From: Diplodia intermedia
Lineage: Eukaryota > Ascomycota > Dothideomycetes > Botryosphaeriales > Botryosphaeriaceae
NCBI GenBank assembly: GCA_021495925.1
Contig: JAKEKT010000106.1
Span: 54,367-118,366, forward strand
Direction: 5' to 3'
DNA length: 64,000 bases
Shown here one piece after another: positions 42,601 to 53,226 of the stretch (positions are counted from its first letter, which is position 1; the number at the start of each line of letters is the position of its first letter). The notes below the pieces were generated by a model. That model did not search any database and was not told the origin of the DNA. It was given only the letters and a program-made list of their open reading frames with translations. A program made the translations under genes and the position numbers.

Positions 42601-44574
42601 CTATTTCGAGCCGCCCGAGCTTCTCGCCTCCACGGCCTTTGCCGGGGGACTCTGCGGACGGGGCGTTGCGTCCTTGCCCTCCAGCACATCCGTATCCCGG
42701 CCCAGCATCATGTGCTCGATGTTGACCTTGGGGCCCTTGAACCACTTGCGCGCGGACAAGGCCCACCATATCAATACGAAGAGCATCGGGGCTCCGTACA
42801 CCAGGCACGTCCAGTTCATGCCAGCAGCACTGTCGGAGAGCAAACACGTCACGTTAGCGGTTCGTCATCGAGAGGCCCGTGTCAGTGGGGGGGAAGCTTA
42901 CTCGAGGTCGTCACCGACGGCGGCGGGCAGGCAGAGGATGGGCACCATGAGCGCCGTGAAGGACGAAGCGACGATGCCGACGGGGATGCTCAGGCGGCCC
43001 AAGTGCCACGGCCCGGGCCTGAAGTTGCCCCGGGTGAAGACGACTCGGATGAAGATCGGGGTGGTGAAGGCGACGAAGGCGGCGATGGCGCCGATGGAGA
43101 AGAGCGCGCCGACGGCCAGCTCGCCGCCGAAGATGAGCAGCGTCAGCAAGATGCCGATGATGGCGTTGAACCACACGGCGTTGACCGGCGTCTGCGTGTG
43201 CGGGTTCACGCGCCGCCAGTACTTGGACAGCGGGAAGCAGTCGTCGCGCGCGTACGCGAAGGTGACCCGGGACGCGGCGATCATGCAGCCCTGGCCCATG
43301 GAGAAGCCGGCGATGATGGTCAGGGCGAGGATGGCCATGGCCATCTTCTGCGGCACGCACTGGACGAGGTATGCCGCGAACGGCTGGCCCAGGTCCGAGT
43401 CCAGGACATCGTCGATGCTGACGACCGTGTAGGCGACGACGAGCTGAAGGAACCAGCCGAAAAGGCCGCCGACGCCCGAAGTCATGACGATGGCTCGGGG
43501 CGAGGCGACGTTGGCATTGGAGCATTCCTCAGCCAGATGGAAGGGAGAGTCGTACCCAGACATGGTCCAGATGACACCAATGAAACTGGAAAGCACCCGA
43601 ATACCAGCCGGGAAGTCCATCCCTTCGTAGATGGTACCCCAGACTTCGCTTGATGGTGTGAACCGTGGTAGACCTTGATCCTCACGGTTCGTCCCAGCCG
43701 GAATCATGATGATGACAGCGACCAGAGCCAAGATGTTGAACGTCGAGCCGGCCGAGTTCGCCTGGGCCAGCCACTTCGTCGGCATGCTGGACATGATTGC
43801 ATGGAGGATCATGAGCAAGGTCGTAAGCAGGAACGTCTGGTAGTTGGTCGGCACGTATGCGGGATTCTGGATCGAAGCCGCGGCGAGGATCATGGCCGCT
43901 ATGCCATAGTCGACCGAAGGGGCGGCGGTGATCTGAGCAAGCCAGTTGCTCCATCCGGTGACCCATGCTGCGAGCGGACCCCAGCCTGGTGGGGCGAGAA
44001 CAGCAGCCGCGTAGTAGAGACCGCCGCTAGTCGGCATCGACGAGCAGAGTTCTGCCATGCTTGAAGCAACGCTTTGGATACCGATCATGGCAACGAGCCA
44101 GCCCCAGGTCATACCTGCATACCGTCAGCACCAGTCAATCTCGAAGGCGGTTTGCGGTTGTTAAAAGCACAACTTACCAGCAGTACCCGCATATCCCATG
44201 CCATAGTACCTAAAGTACCCGTCAGCAGCGCATTCCAAGCCAGGGAAAAAAGCACAGCAGGCATCGGCACTAACAGCGTGCTCGCGAAACTCGGCAGCAG
44301 ACCCAAGACGGCAAACGAGACGCAAAAGGTCGTAAACAGCGAGAATTCACGTTTGAACTCCGACTTGTATCCAAGCGCAGCGAGCACCTCCTCGTCCGCA
44401 TTGAACTCGTGATTAGGGTCGTACGGGACATCGCCGCCTGCAGATGTATTATGGCTGTCAGCTCATGGACCTCCAGAACGCCCCTCTCTTTCTCCAACAA
44501 AACGGAGACGACTGACCGGGGAGGACCGACGTCACCGGCTCGTCGGCAACGCTCCGTTTGTGGTGCTCGGCCAT
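42601..44574 (-). CDS. APC-superfamily amino acid/GABA/choline-type permease
   Basis: Plasma-membrane proton-coupled permease, 564 aa with about 12 membrane segments. Five exons on the minus strand: 44517-44574, 44275-44437, 44178-44209, 42902-44114 and 42601-42829. Every join keeps the frame. The 32-nt third exon supplies the conserved YYGMGYAGTAG that follows FAVLGLLPSFAST and precedes MTWGWLVAMIGIQSVASSMA. Other landmarks are EEVLAALGYKSEFKREFSLF (N-terminal), GYDSPFHLAEECSNANVASP and the SRVTFAYARDDCFPLSKYW / NPHTQTPVNAVWF block typical of fungal GABA and choline permeases. Substrate cannot be assigned. The donor of the second intron is the less usual GTTAGT. Confidence 0.87.
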
Positions 44575-46551
44575 CCTCTGGCTATTTTCCCAACCAACGC
44601 GGCCTTCGGTTAGAACCGGGAAACGACGACAAGCGAGGAAGAAGAGAAGATGATGGGTTGGCCTGGTAGGTTTTCCGTCGGGCGAGCTGGAAAATAAGCG
44701 GCGGCGGCGACGTACGACGACGAGCGCCAACGCGTTTGATAAGTATTAGAGTGGGTGTGCGACAAGGGCCTTAGGCAGTAGTCACCCGTCAGTAGTCGGG
44801 GACGGGAGAAGCCAGAACCCACACGCGCCGTCGATCGGATACCTAGCCCCAGGACGGCCGCGAAGCCGCATGAGGCATGTCTAGCCTGGGAGGCGAAGAG
44901 ATAGCTGTGTCGTCGGTCCCCGGGCGGACCATTCACGCGCAGAGAGCGGGGGTGGAGAAGGCCGACGACCACCAACTACTGCTGCGCCCACCGATAACTG
45001 CTACCAACTTATGTGTCGTGGCTTTTTTACCTGCGCATGTGCTTTGAGCCGAGCCTCCCGCTTCTTGCTCAGCCTGCCGGGGGAGCCAGCCTTTGGGCTG
45101 CTGGCGAAATCTTGACAGCGGCAATTCGGTTTGTGAAGCGAGCTTTCTTATCTCTGGAGCACTTTTTTCGGCCGCGCGCCGAACCGGATCTGGGCGATAA
45201 AGAGAGCAGGCGCAGACGCAGAGAGAGAGAGAGAGAGCAGCTGCTGGGCCCGCCGCACGCACTTTCATTTGGCGGAAAGCGTCCCGAGCTGCAACAGCGA
45301 TACAATCAGGATTGCGAGAGGAGGCGCTCGCTCGCTCTCTCTCTCCATTTCTCCTCCTGTACGATCAACGATTCAGCGGCCAGCATTGGCCCTCCCCCGC
45401 ATCGTGCCTCTTCGCTGCGCGCTTGCCGCGAATAGGCTACGTACATACGGGCTGCTCGAGATGATGATCGCGAGCGAGCGAGCCCGCCATTGACGCTCCC
45501 GCCTCTCACGAACGAGCATTTTTGCCAAAGCGAAAAAACGCGGGCGAAGCCCGCTGTTCGCCTACCCTCCGCGCGCATGCGCATATGCGTTCCTGGCACC
45601 CGATGAACCCCAACCCGGGGGGCTGATGATGATCTATCTTCAGCATCTCAGCAGCGGTTAATTCCCGCGTGTCTCGGGCCCCGACGTGCGGCGCGTAATA
45701 TTCTGGCTGGACCTGCCGCATGCGGTTTAACGGCGCGTCGGTCGTCGGTCGCGCCCCTGCACAGCCTTGGGGGGTGGTGGGTGTTGTGCCTATCTCTACG
45801 CCCTTCTTTTCGTGAGCGGGCGTCAACCGTGTGCTGTTGGATGATGGTTGGGTTGGCCGTGCACGCGGCATGTTGTTGATAAAGGGCAGATAGTAGATAA
45901 CAGATCAGCAGCGAGCGCAGTGTGGGGAAGGGCACTGCGCCGTTATTTGGTGCGCTAATTGCTAATGTAAATTCCGCAACCCGCTCTCTCGCTCTCTCTC
46001 GTCTTCGCATAAACTTCCCTCCTCTCCCGCCAGACACGATGCCACGGGCGGGTTGTAAGAGAATTGGGTCCATTCACTTTGGTCCCACAAGAACATTGCA
46101 CTTCCTTACGTGGGTAATGCGATCAGATGTCTGGATGTATGTGTATGTACGGTTTTTTAGTACTCGCATCTACGTCCCGATGTCTGCTTTGACCGCCCGT
46201 GTGGGAAGTGTGTGTATTTGCAACCGATTGCGATGCTCTTCTACCAGATGCTTTGTCGCGCTGTCTTGGGCTATTTCTCCCCAATAGGGGTAAAAAAGGA
46301 CAAAAAGAAATAAAAGCTGGGATATCTAAAGAAGGGTAAACGCACGCCATGACCATCCACCAGGGAATCCAAAAAACGCCAGTCCATTCCATCCGTCCCT
46401 TCGTACTCGTCAAGTCCACTGTTTCGTCCACGTCATTCCAGAATACCTTCTCCGGGGGTTAGGCACGGTACAGCCCGAAGATGCATGCCCCCCGCACACT
46501 TCGGGCAAAGAAGAAGAAGAAGAAGAAGAACAAGAAAAACGAAAGAAAGAC
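44575..46551. other. 2-kb intergenic region with one MITE-like copy
   Basis: Permease promoter on the left, 3' flank of the next minus-strand gene on the right, with an (AAG)n run at 46508-46533. (GA)n at 45222-45238. Apart from the repeat at 46105 nothing recognised. Confidence 0.5.
46105..46206. repeat. MITE-like palindromic repeat, copy 6
   Basis: CTTACGTGGGTAATGCGATC on the left and GATGTCTGCTTTGACCGCCC on the right, with inner words CTGGATGTATG / CTACGTCCC, form the same inverted layout as the other copies around a GGTTTTTTAG centre. Confidence 0.55.
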
Positions 46552-48048
46552 TCAACTCTTCCCGGCAAACCTCATAAACCGACTCGTACCCCCCTTCTTC
46601 TGCTTCAACGACTTCGCCCTCTCCACACCACCACCACCGCCCGTCTTCTCTTCCCCCACACCACCACCACCACCACCACCATCCCGCGAATCGAGCCGCG
46701 CCAACGCCTGCGCATTCGACGCCGGCGGCATCCGTCCCGCAGCGGCGGCGGCGGCGGCGCACACCCCCGCCGACGTCCTGGCCGCCACCGACGCCGTCCG
46801 CCTCTCGGCCTCGGCGATCTGCTCCTCGATGCTCTTCCCGGGCGCGCCGCTGATGGGCGACGACGTGATGAAGTCGACGTCGTCGATGCCGACGGCGGCG
46901 CTGCTGGCACCGCCGGCGCCGTTGCAGCAGATGCGCGGGTGATGGTGATGGTGATGGTGCGAGTGGCGGTGCGAGCTGGGCCACGGCAGGTCGGACGAGT
47001 AGGCCGAGTCGTCGTCGTCGTCCGCCGGCGGCTCCGCCCACGGCGCGATCTCTTTGGGCGTCGTGGACGGGAGCAGGACGTGGCAGCTGTGTCGGTGCTG
47101 CGGCGTGGTCGTCGTTTTGGCGCGTCGCAGCGCGAGGTGGTGCGGCGACTTGGGGTCTGGGATGGGGGTTGGCGGCATTGCATGTCGAGCATCACGGTGC
47201 GTGGTGCTGCTGACGGTAGCAGCAGCGGCGGCGGCTTGCTTCGCGTCGTCGTCGTCGTCGTGATTTGGCGGAGGGGGGTTGAGAGGCTCGTATACCCCGG
47301 TCCCGCTGTCGTGGCGTGGGTGCGACTTGATGCTGAGGTTCTCCAGCGACGGTGGCGGGACGCGGCCGAGGTCCGCCGACGAGGACTCGGCCGACATCTG
47401 CGACCTGCGACTGCTCACTTTCGACGACGAGTTGGTTGTGGCAACGGAGCTCCGGCGGGCTCCGTAGAGCGTTGCCGCCGAGACGGTGCTCGCTCGCTTC
47501 AAATCCGGTTTGGCCGTCATCTGTGGAAGGCCGTCCCATTTCGTGTTCACCCTGGGAACCTCCAACGGAAGCTTCTGCGAGGATACACCGGCCATGAATG
47601 ACGTGCCCTTCGCCGCCGCCTGTTTCCTCTGAGCCTCGGCGTATTGCTCTAGCGCGCCGGAGGTTGGTTCCTTCACGGCAAGGAAGCTGAAGAACGAGCT
47701 TCCTCTCTTCTTGCTCTTGTGTTTTGTCTGAGCATCTGGTGCTGGGTTTGACGTCGGTGAGGGGATGGTGGTGGGGGTGGCGGGCTCCAACGCCCAGTCA
47801 ACCTGGCGCCTTGCGGTCCGCATTGGGGCCGACTTGGTGGCCGGTACCACCGTTATCGCGTCATCAGCGTCCTGTGTGGCGGCAGCTCTCCGTTCTGGAG
47901 CGACGCTTCGGCCAGGCATTGAAGATGGTCGGGTAGAAGCTGGCGGATCGCTGCGATTTTTGTATGTGAGCTGGGGGATCCGGGGTGGCGAGGCTGCGGC
48001 TGGTCCTTCATGTCTGGCAGGGCCAGCAGGAACAGTTGCTGATGGCAT
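46552..48048 (-). CDS. large Ser/Pro/Ala-rich protein of unknown function
   Basis: 498 aa from the ATG at 48048 (MPSATVPAGPARHEGPAAAS); the open frame extends to 48150. No enzymatic motif. Visible pieces: PPRIPQLTYKNRSDPP near the N-terminus, a basic plus aromatic patch KHKSKKRGSSFFSFLAVKEP, ALEQYAEAQRKQAAAKG, LPQMTAKPDLKRASTVSAAT, a seven-His run (SHHHHHHHPR), SIEEQIAEAERRTASVAART, and the tail KQKKGGTSRFMRFAGKS. Probably a mostly disordered scaffold conserved in filamentous fungi. Codon use and length favour a real gene. Confidence 0.6.
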   Translation of the reverse strand: MPSATVPAGPARHEGPAAASPPRIPQLTYKNRSDPPASTRPSSMPGRSVAPERRAAATQDADDAITVVPATKSAPMRTARRQVDWALEPATPTTIPSPTSNPAPDAQTKHKSKKRGSSFFSFLAVKEPTSGALEQYAEAQRKQAAAKGTSFMAGVSSQKLPLEVPRVNTKWDGLPQMTAKPDLKRASTVSAATLYGARRSSVATTNSSSKVSSRRSQMSAESSSADLGRVPPPSLENLSIKSHPRHDSGTGVYEPLNPPPPNHDDDDDAKQAAAAAATVSSTTHRDARHAMPPTPIPDPKSPHHLALRRAKTTTTPQHRHSCHVLLPSTTPKEIAPWAEPPADDDDDSAYSSDLPWPSSHRHSHHHHHHHPRICCNGAGGASSAAVGIDDVDFITSSPISGAPGKSIEEQIAEAERRTASVAARTSAGVCAAAAAAAGRMPPASNAQALARLDSRDGGGGGGGVGEEKTGGGGGVERAKSLKQKKGGTSRFMRFAGKS

Positions 48049-49633
48049 ACTTGCTCTGTTTAGGTGGCAGCGGGGGCGGGCCGGCCTCAGCTGTGCTAGT
48101 GATAGGGTGGCTTGCAGCAGCGCAGGCGAATTGGCGAATCCTTCGCTCAACGGTTCGATATGGCCAGAATCAGGCGGCTAATGGACGCATGATAGATTTT
48201 GGCGGCAGCGGCTTGGGTAGATGCTTATTCGCTGCGGGCAGAGATGGAGCTGCCGCAGTTATGGGTCGAGACGGCGCCAAGATATATGCGTCTAGAGGGA
48301 CCGACGATGCCGAGAGGGTGGTGGCGACAGCAGATTGGCCGGCTGTGGTGATACAGCGATGGTTCCGACAGACGGTCGGATAGGAGCAGTGAGGACTCCT
48401 TGCCGGAGGCCACTTCCGGTCGAAGCGGGCGGTGATTCGTCAGGAGCGAAGTGACGGGTGGTGGGAAAATGGCAGTGGTTGCGCAGACCCGGACAGGTGG
48501 TTAAGCTCCACGAAATCCTGCCCGGAGATCCTGCTGTGCGAGGTGACTGAGAGAGTGCTCGAGGGTGTCTAACCGCCGGGCGAGGTGTGCGAGGCGACGC
48601 GGACGTGGACGGCATTGCGGGCTATTTCAAAGCAAAACACCCCCGGCCCAGGCTGACTGTGAGCGAGGATGAGACCAGTGAGACTTGCTGGACGTTTAGA
48701 AGCCACGCGAAACACGCAGGGTTCCGGCGCGGCCGCCCTCAGCAGCAAAACGAAGCAACCCTGCCGCCGTCCACCACTTGCACGCGGCTGCAGCTGCGGG
48801 GCTGGCCACGATACGAGCACCCGGAGCGGAGCATTGTCATTCTGCATCGGATGAACCCAGGCGGACGGCAAGAGGCTGCGCCCGGCCAATAGACACCGCT
48901 GGGGCTGTCGCCGCAGCCTGTTCTTCACCCGTCTTTGCGTCGCCCTACGGCTTCATCTCGAGCCTCACGTGCAATCGCGTCTGCGACTGCCATGTCTCGT
49001 CGTGGCTGCCACTGCCCGCCACAGGCGCATGTAAGGCTGGGGCGCGAGTGGCTTGGAAGCATCGGTTCGCTCGACCGACGCAGCAAGGGGCGTTGCTCGC
49101 CCATCGATCACGCATCAGACGGGAGACTCAGCAGTGTCCAGCGGCAGCGCATGATGCGGCCTGCATCGCGCTCGAACCGGCAGGGTTGACGCCCCGAGCA
49201 CCTGGGTTTGAGTTGCCGCCACAACGCGGGCGCTGACGGGCAGGTGGTACGTACCAGGCGCGCCGTGACAGCGCGCTGCGCAGAAGAGCACCAAACGGCG
49301 TCCGGGTGGCATCAGGCCCGTCAGGCGCCGCGATGCTGTGACGCTCGGCGCATGGGGGCACGTTCTGTCGATGTTGCGGAGCGTGGAGCTCCTTGCAGGA
49401 ACGCGGCCGGGGCACAGGCCTGCTGCCGCTACCGCTGCCGTTGCCGCTGCCGCCGCGATCCCATCGGAAACGGTGGCGCCTTCTGGACGTCGCCGCAGCC
49501 CAAGCCTTCTGCTTCTTTTACCCTGCCACTGTCCAGGCTGCATCTCCAGCGCGCGGGTCTGTCGCCGGCCCGTGGTCCCAGCCGTCAAGCTCCCTCCTCG
49601 GACCCCCAGCCCTGAGGTCTGCCTGACATCCGC
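48049..49633. other. intergenic, divergent promoters
   Basis: 1.6 kb between two divergent genes of unknown function; overlapping random frames on both strands because of high GC. No feature supported. Confidence 0.5.
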
Positions 49634-50530
49634 ATGCAGGCAGGCAACATGCCCCCCGCCCTCGACATCCCCTCCCCCGCGAAGGCCAGGAATGACTCCA
49701 CCACTTCCACCATATCGCCGCTGCAGATGCCGCCCGGCGCGGTCCCGGCCTCCTCTCCCCAGCAGCCTGCTGGCGAGCAGAAGCCTCCACAGACGCCATA
49801 TGCGGGGAACAACCAGGACCGCCAACAGTCCAGCTATGCCCCGGACTCGCCGCCCCGCCCCCCGGTGTCGCCCATAACGCCCGTCGCGACAATCGCAGAG
49901 CTGGCGCCCACCGACCCTGCCGACCGCGTGGTGCCGCCGCCCGCCGTCGAGTTCATCCCGCAGCCGCCGCCCAAGCCCATCAATGAGAGCGAGAACACGG
50001 ATGCCATTGCCCTGCGCTCGGCCATTGCGCTCTTGCAGATCCAGCGCGACCGGAGCAGGCGGGATATCCAGGCGCTCGAGAAGATCAAGAACGCCGCCGT
50101 GGCCCAGCCCGAAGCTTTTGTTGAGGAGCTCAAGTCGGGCCGCCTCAAACCCAAGCACGCGAAGAACGACCTGCTGGGCCCCACGCTCAACGGCAGTCTG
50201 GACGACGTCGTCGACAACAGCAGCGACAGTGATGACGAGGCCCGGTCGCCACGCACCTCGGGTCCTCCGCCTCCCAAATTCGGCCCCGTGCCCGAGCCGC
50301 AGAACGTCTTCCGCTGTCCACCCATCAACTGGGCCAAATACCACGTCGTGGGTGAGTCGCTGGACAAGCTGCACGCAGAGCAGCAGAAGCGGCCGTCGTC
50401 CGGGGCGGCTGGGCAGGCGCGGGCCCCGGTCCATGTCATGGCCGCCCCCTACTCGCCGTTCACCGACCATCTCGGTGCTCAGCAGCCGGCACCCGCGCAG
50501 ACGCGGCGGACGTCGAAGAAGCCTGGCTGA
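49634..50530 (+). CDS. Pro-rich protein of unknown function, conserved-looking core
   Basis: 298 aa, single exon, not recognised. A Pro/Ser-rich N-terminus (1-115) is followed by a charged helical segment (NTDAIALRSAIALLQIQRDR, SRRDIQALEKIKNAAVAQPE, AFVEELKSGRLKPK) and a C-terminal core with FRCPPINWAKYHVVGESLDK-LHAEQQKRP, which looks like an ordered, conserved element. The tail is Ala/Gln/Arg-rich. A role in a nuclear complex is conceivable from the helix plus Trp-Tyr motif, but nothing in the sequence proves it. Confidence 0.6.
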   Translation: MQAGNMPPALDIPSPAKARNDSTTSTISPLQMPPGAVPASSPQQPAGEQKPPQTPYAGNNQDRQQSSYAPDSPPRPPVSPITPVATIAELAPTDPADRVVPPPAVEFIPQPPPKPINESENTDAIALRSAIALLQIQRDRSRRDIQALEKIKNAAVAQPEAFVEELKSGRLKPKHAKNDLLGPTLNGSLDDVVDNSSDSDDEARSPRTSGPPPPKFGPVPEPQNVFRCPPINWAKYHVVGESLDKLHAEQQKRPSSGAAGQARAPVHVMAAPYSPFTDHLGAQQPAPAQTRRTSKKPG

Positions 50531-51610
50531 GAACAGTGGCCGCCGCGCGGGCTGTAGAAGACATTTCTGGGTCCCTTGACAAATATGAAATCATGAGGTT
50601 ACGAGTCGGTTGCGTTGTAGACGGAAGACGGCGGCGACGCGCAGTCTCGCAGCATCGGGGCATGGATGGCGGTGCCGTATCGCTTTGGGCTGCGCGAGGG
50701 AATCAATAAAAAAAAGAAGAGGAGTTCCGCATTTTTGTCGCTACACCGCCACGGATCGAGACGCCGAAGCTGGTGGTGAGTGGTGTATGGGACCGCGCGT
50801 TTCGCGAGGCTGGGGGCGGTGGACGCCACACACAGATCTGCCAGCGCCCCGTCTCAGGCCTCCCGGAATAGAACAGCAGAAAATGGGCGGCGACGGCCTC
50901 GGCATGACATCACATGATAGACTGTAATTGCAAAGATTCGCGCCCGTCGTCGACTCGGCCATGGCACCGTGCGTGTTCAAGCTTTCTATCGTGCGTACTC
51001 GGTGGGCGCAGCGGAACTTGGCCGAACCCTTGCAGCAGGGCTCAGGGTGCCTGAGTGAGTTCTCGGAAGGGGGCCGAGGCGGTCTCAGGCCTGTTTTCCC
51101 TGCCAATCGCCCAGCCGGAGGCCCTGCCACCCGCTGCGCCAGCCTGCGCGATGACGCCGGCGGCCCTTGCAGCGCGACGAGGCGCCGAGTTAGGCCAAGT
51201 CACCGGTCCGCGACACGTCAGTAGTCAGCGTTCGCGCTGCCAACCAGTTCGGATTCTTTGTCGCAGTACGCTGCTTGCCCCGTGCTGAAGCTTGTTGTGG
51301 CCACTCGACGAGGCGCGGCATTCGTAATGCCTGACATAGCAGGTGATGCCACCCTCCGTGGCTTGGATCCTGCTAGCTCGGCGCCCAAGACATCCAAAAG
51401 CCCAGCCTCCAATATAATAATGGCACGGCGTCCTGTTTTCCCTTTGTGTCACATCCATCGCTACATTAACAGGGTTCTCTACCTTTGTCCATCCTGACAG
51501 AACAATATCCAAGTCAGGAGCCCATCTCCCGCTTCTCCACTACATCTTTACCTCTGGAGAGCAAACATTCGCTCCGCCTAAGCAAGCGCCTCCTTCCTGA
51601 ACACGCCAGA
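50531..51610. other. intergenic, SUR7-like gene promoter
   Basis: 1.1 kb, no gene seen; an in-frame ATG at 51485 would add 42 residues before the membrane segment and is not preferred. Confidence 0.5.
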
Positions 51611-52534
51611 ATGCGGCCGTCCGCACTTTTCCCGGCGCTCTGCGCCATCGTCGCCGTCGTCCTGGGCTTCCTCTGCATCTTCGCCGGCCACAAGAAGGAC
51701 TTCATGGAGGACTACCACATCCTGACGCTCAACACCAGCCGCATCGGGCAGAACATCCTCAGCGAGTCCTCCAGCTCCAGCAGCTCGTCCAGCGGCATCC
51801 TCGGCCTGATCCAGAACGCGACGTCGAGCATCGCCGACGACATCACCGACGAGCTCAACGACGCCGTCAACAGCGTGGCCGAGTCCATCGCCGAGGACAT
51901 TGGCCTCTCGGACTTCTACTCGGCGCACCTGATGGACTACTGCTGGGGCGACTACGCGCCGCAGCCCGTCGCCAACGCCACCGTCTCCCCGTCGCAGATC
52001 CACAAGAACGTGTCGGCCTGCTCCAACGCGACGGCCATGTTCCACTTCGACCCGACGGCGGTGCTGGAGAAGTCGCTCAACGAGTCCGGCCTGGGCATCA
52101 CGCTCGACGACCTCAACTGGCCCGACGACATCCAGCAGGGCCTCGACGCGCTGCGCATCGCGTACAAGGCCATGTTCGTCCTGTACTGCGTCGCCGTCGG
52201 CGCGTCCTTCCTCGTCCTCGTCGGCTCCCTCGTCGGCGTCTTCCTCGCCAGCGGCCGCCTGTCGGCCTTCTTCAACGTCATGCTCGCCGTCCTCGCCTTC
52301 CTCGCTTTTGGCATTGCTAGCGCTATTGCTACCGCCATCGCCGTCAAGGGCGCCGACGTCATCAACCAGTACGGCAACGACATCGGCATCGAGGCGCATC
52401 GCGGCGGCAAGTTCATGGCCATCTCGTGGGCCGCCACCGGCGTGCTGTTCCTGGCCATCCTGGCCTGGTGCGTCGAGTGCTGCATCGGCCGGAGGCACAC
52501 CAAGAGGGCCAGGACGTTCGCCGAGAAGCCGTGA
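51611..52534 (+). CDS. SUR7/PalI family four-TM membrane protein
   Basis: Plasma-membrane (eisosome/MCC type) protein, 307 aa. The first membrane segment or uncleaved signal is at 5-26 (ALFPALCAIVAVVLGFLCIF). A large extracellular loop (27-185) has Asn-x-Ser/Thr sites (NTSR, NATSS, NATVS, NVSAC, NATAM) and the Cys pair typical of the family around MDYCWGDYAPQP and SACSNATAMFHFDP. Further segments lie near 186-213, 217-244 and 267-290. A short basic cytosolic tail follows (RRHTKRARTFAEKP). The (Ser)n run SSSSSSSSS sits in the loop. It is a family member, and I do not see the long C-terminal tail that PalI/RIM9 carry. Confidence 0.8.
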   Translation: MRPSALFPALCAIVAVVLGFLCIFAGHKKDFMEDYHILTLNTSRIGQNILSESSSSSSSSSGILGLIQNATSSIADDITDELNDAVNSVAESIAEDIGLSDFYSAHLMDYCWGDYAPQPVANATVSPSQIHKNVSACSNATAMFHFDPTAVLEKSLNESGLGITLDDLNWPDDIQQGLDALRIAYKAMFVLYCVAVGASFLVLVGSLVGVFLASGRLSAFFNVMLAVLAFLAFGIASAIATAIAVKGADVINQYGNDIGIEAHRGGKFMAISWAATGVLFLAILAWCVECCIGRRHTKRARTFAEKP

Positions 52535-53226
52535 AGCGGGAAATCGGTTTTCGTTTGCCAACGACTGAAATATTTTTTTTATGACGACATGTGAAGAGAA
52601 AAGAGATTTGTAGATATGAGGAATGATGGGGGTGAATTTCCTATTTGAGTCGCGCGGTTGGGCCTACTACCATGTTGGCGCTGTAAATGACTTTTTCCTT
52701 AACTTTTAGATACCCTCCTATCTGGAGCACAGCGTGGTTGGTTAGATAATGACTGTTACTTAATGATGTTTATTCCTGAACTGTACATGATTTCCTCCCG
52801 CTTTTCGTGTCCATTTGAAAATCCCACTCGCTGCGAAATGGGTATAATGCTAAGAATGCTAGACACGTCCCGATACGATCGAATCGCCCCGATGCCTTGA
52901 GGGGGTGGGGAAATAAAAAGGAAAAAGAGAATGTACTCCTCGTAACGCCTGCTTTGACTTCCCTCTGATCGAATGCAAAAAGCACGGAAGCTTTTTTCCC
53001 CTCCCCAGCGCAATTCCCATCCAGACAACCACCCCCCTCACGAACGAACCGTACCATTCATTCCCCGACCCCACCCCAATGCCAAATGACCTTTACGCCC
53101 CCCTCTCCTCCAGTCAGTTACCGTACGAAGCCAGGCCAGCGTCGAAGCCGAACCCTCCCATCTCCCAACTCATTACCACCCGCCCGCCCAACCAACCCAA
53201 ATCATCCCCTCCCATTCAATCGGAAA
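52535..53226. other. intergenic between converging genes
   Basis: 692 bp, 3' flanks, C-rich toward the right; no gene. Confidence 0.55.

Noticed and set aside
51611..52534. SUR7-like gene considered as palI/RIM9, to pair with palC
   Set aside because: No long cytosolic tail as in PalI; four-TM SUR7 layout instead. A pH-pathway pairing would be speculation.
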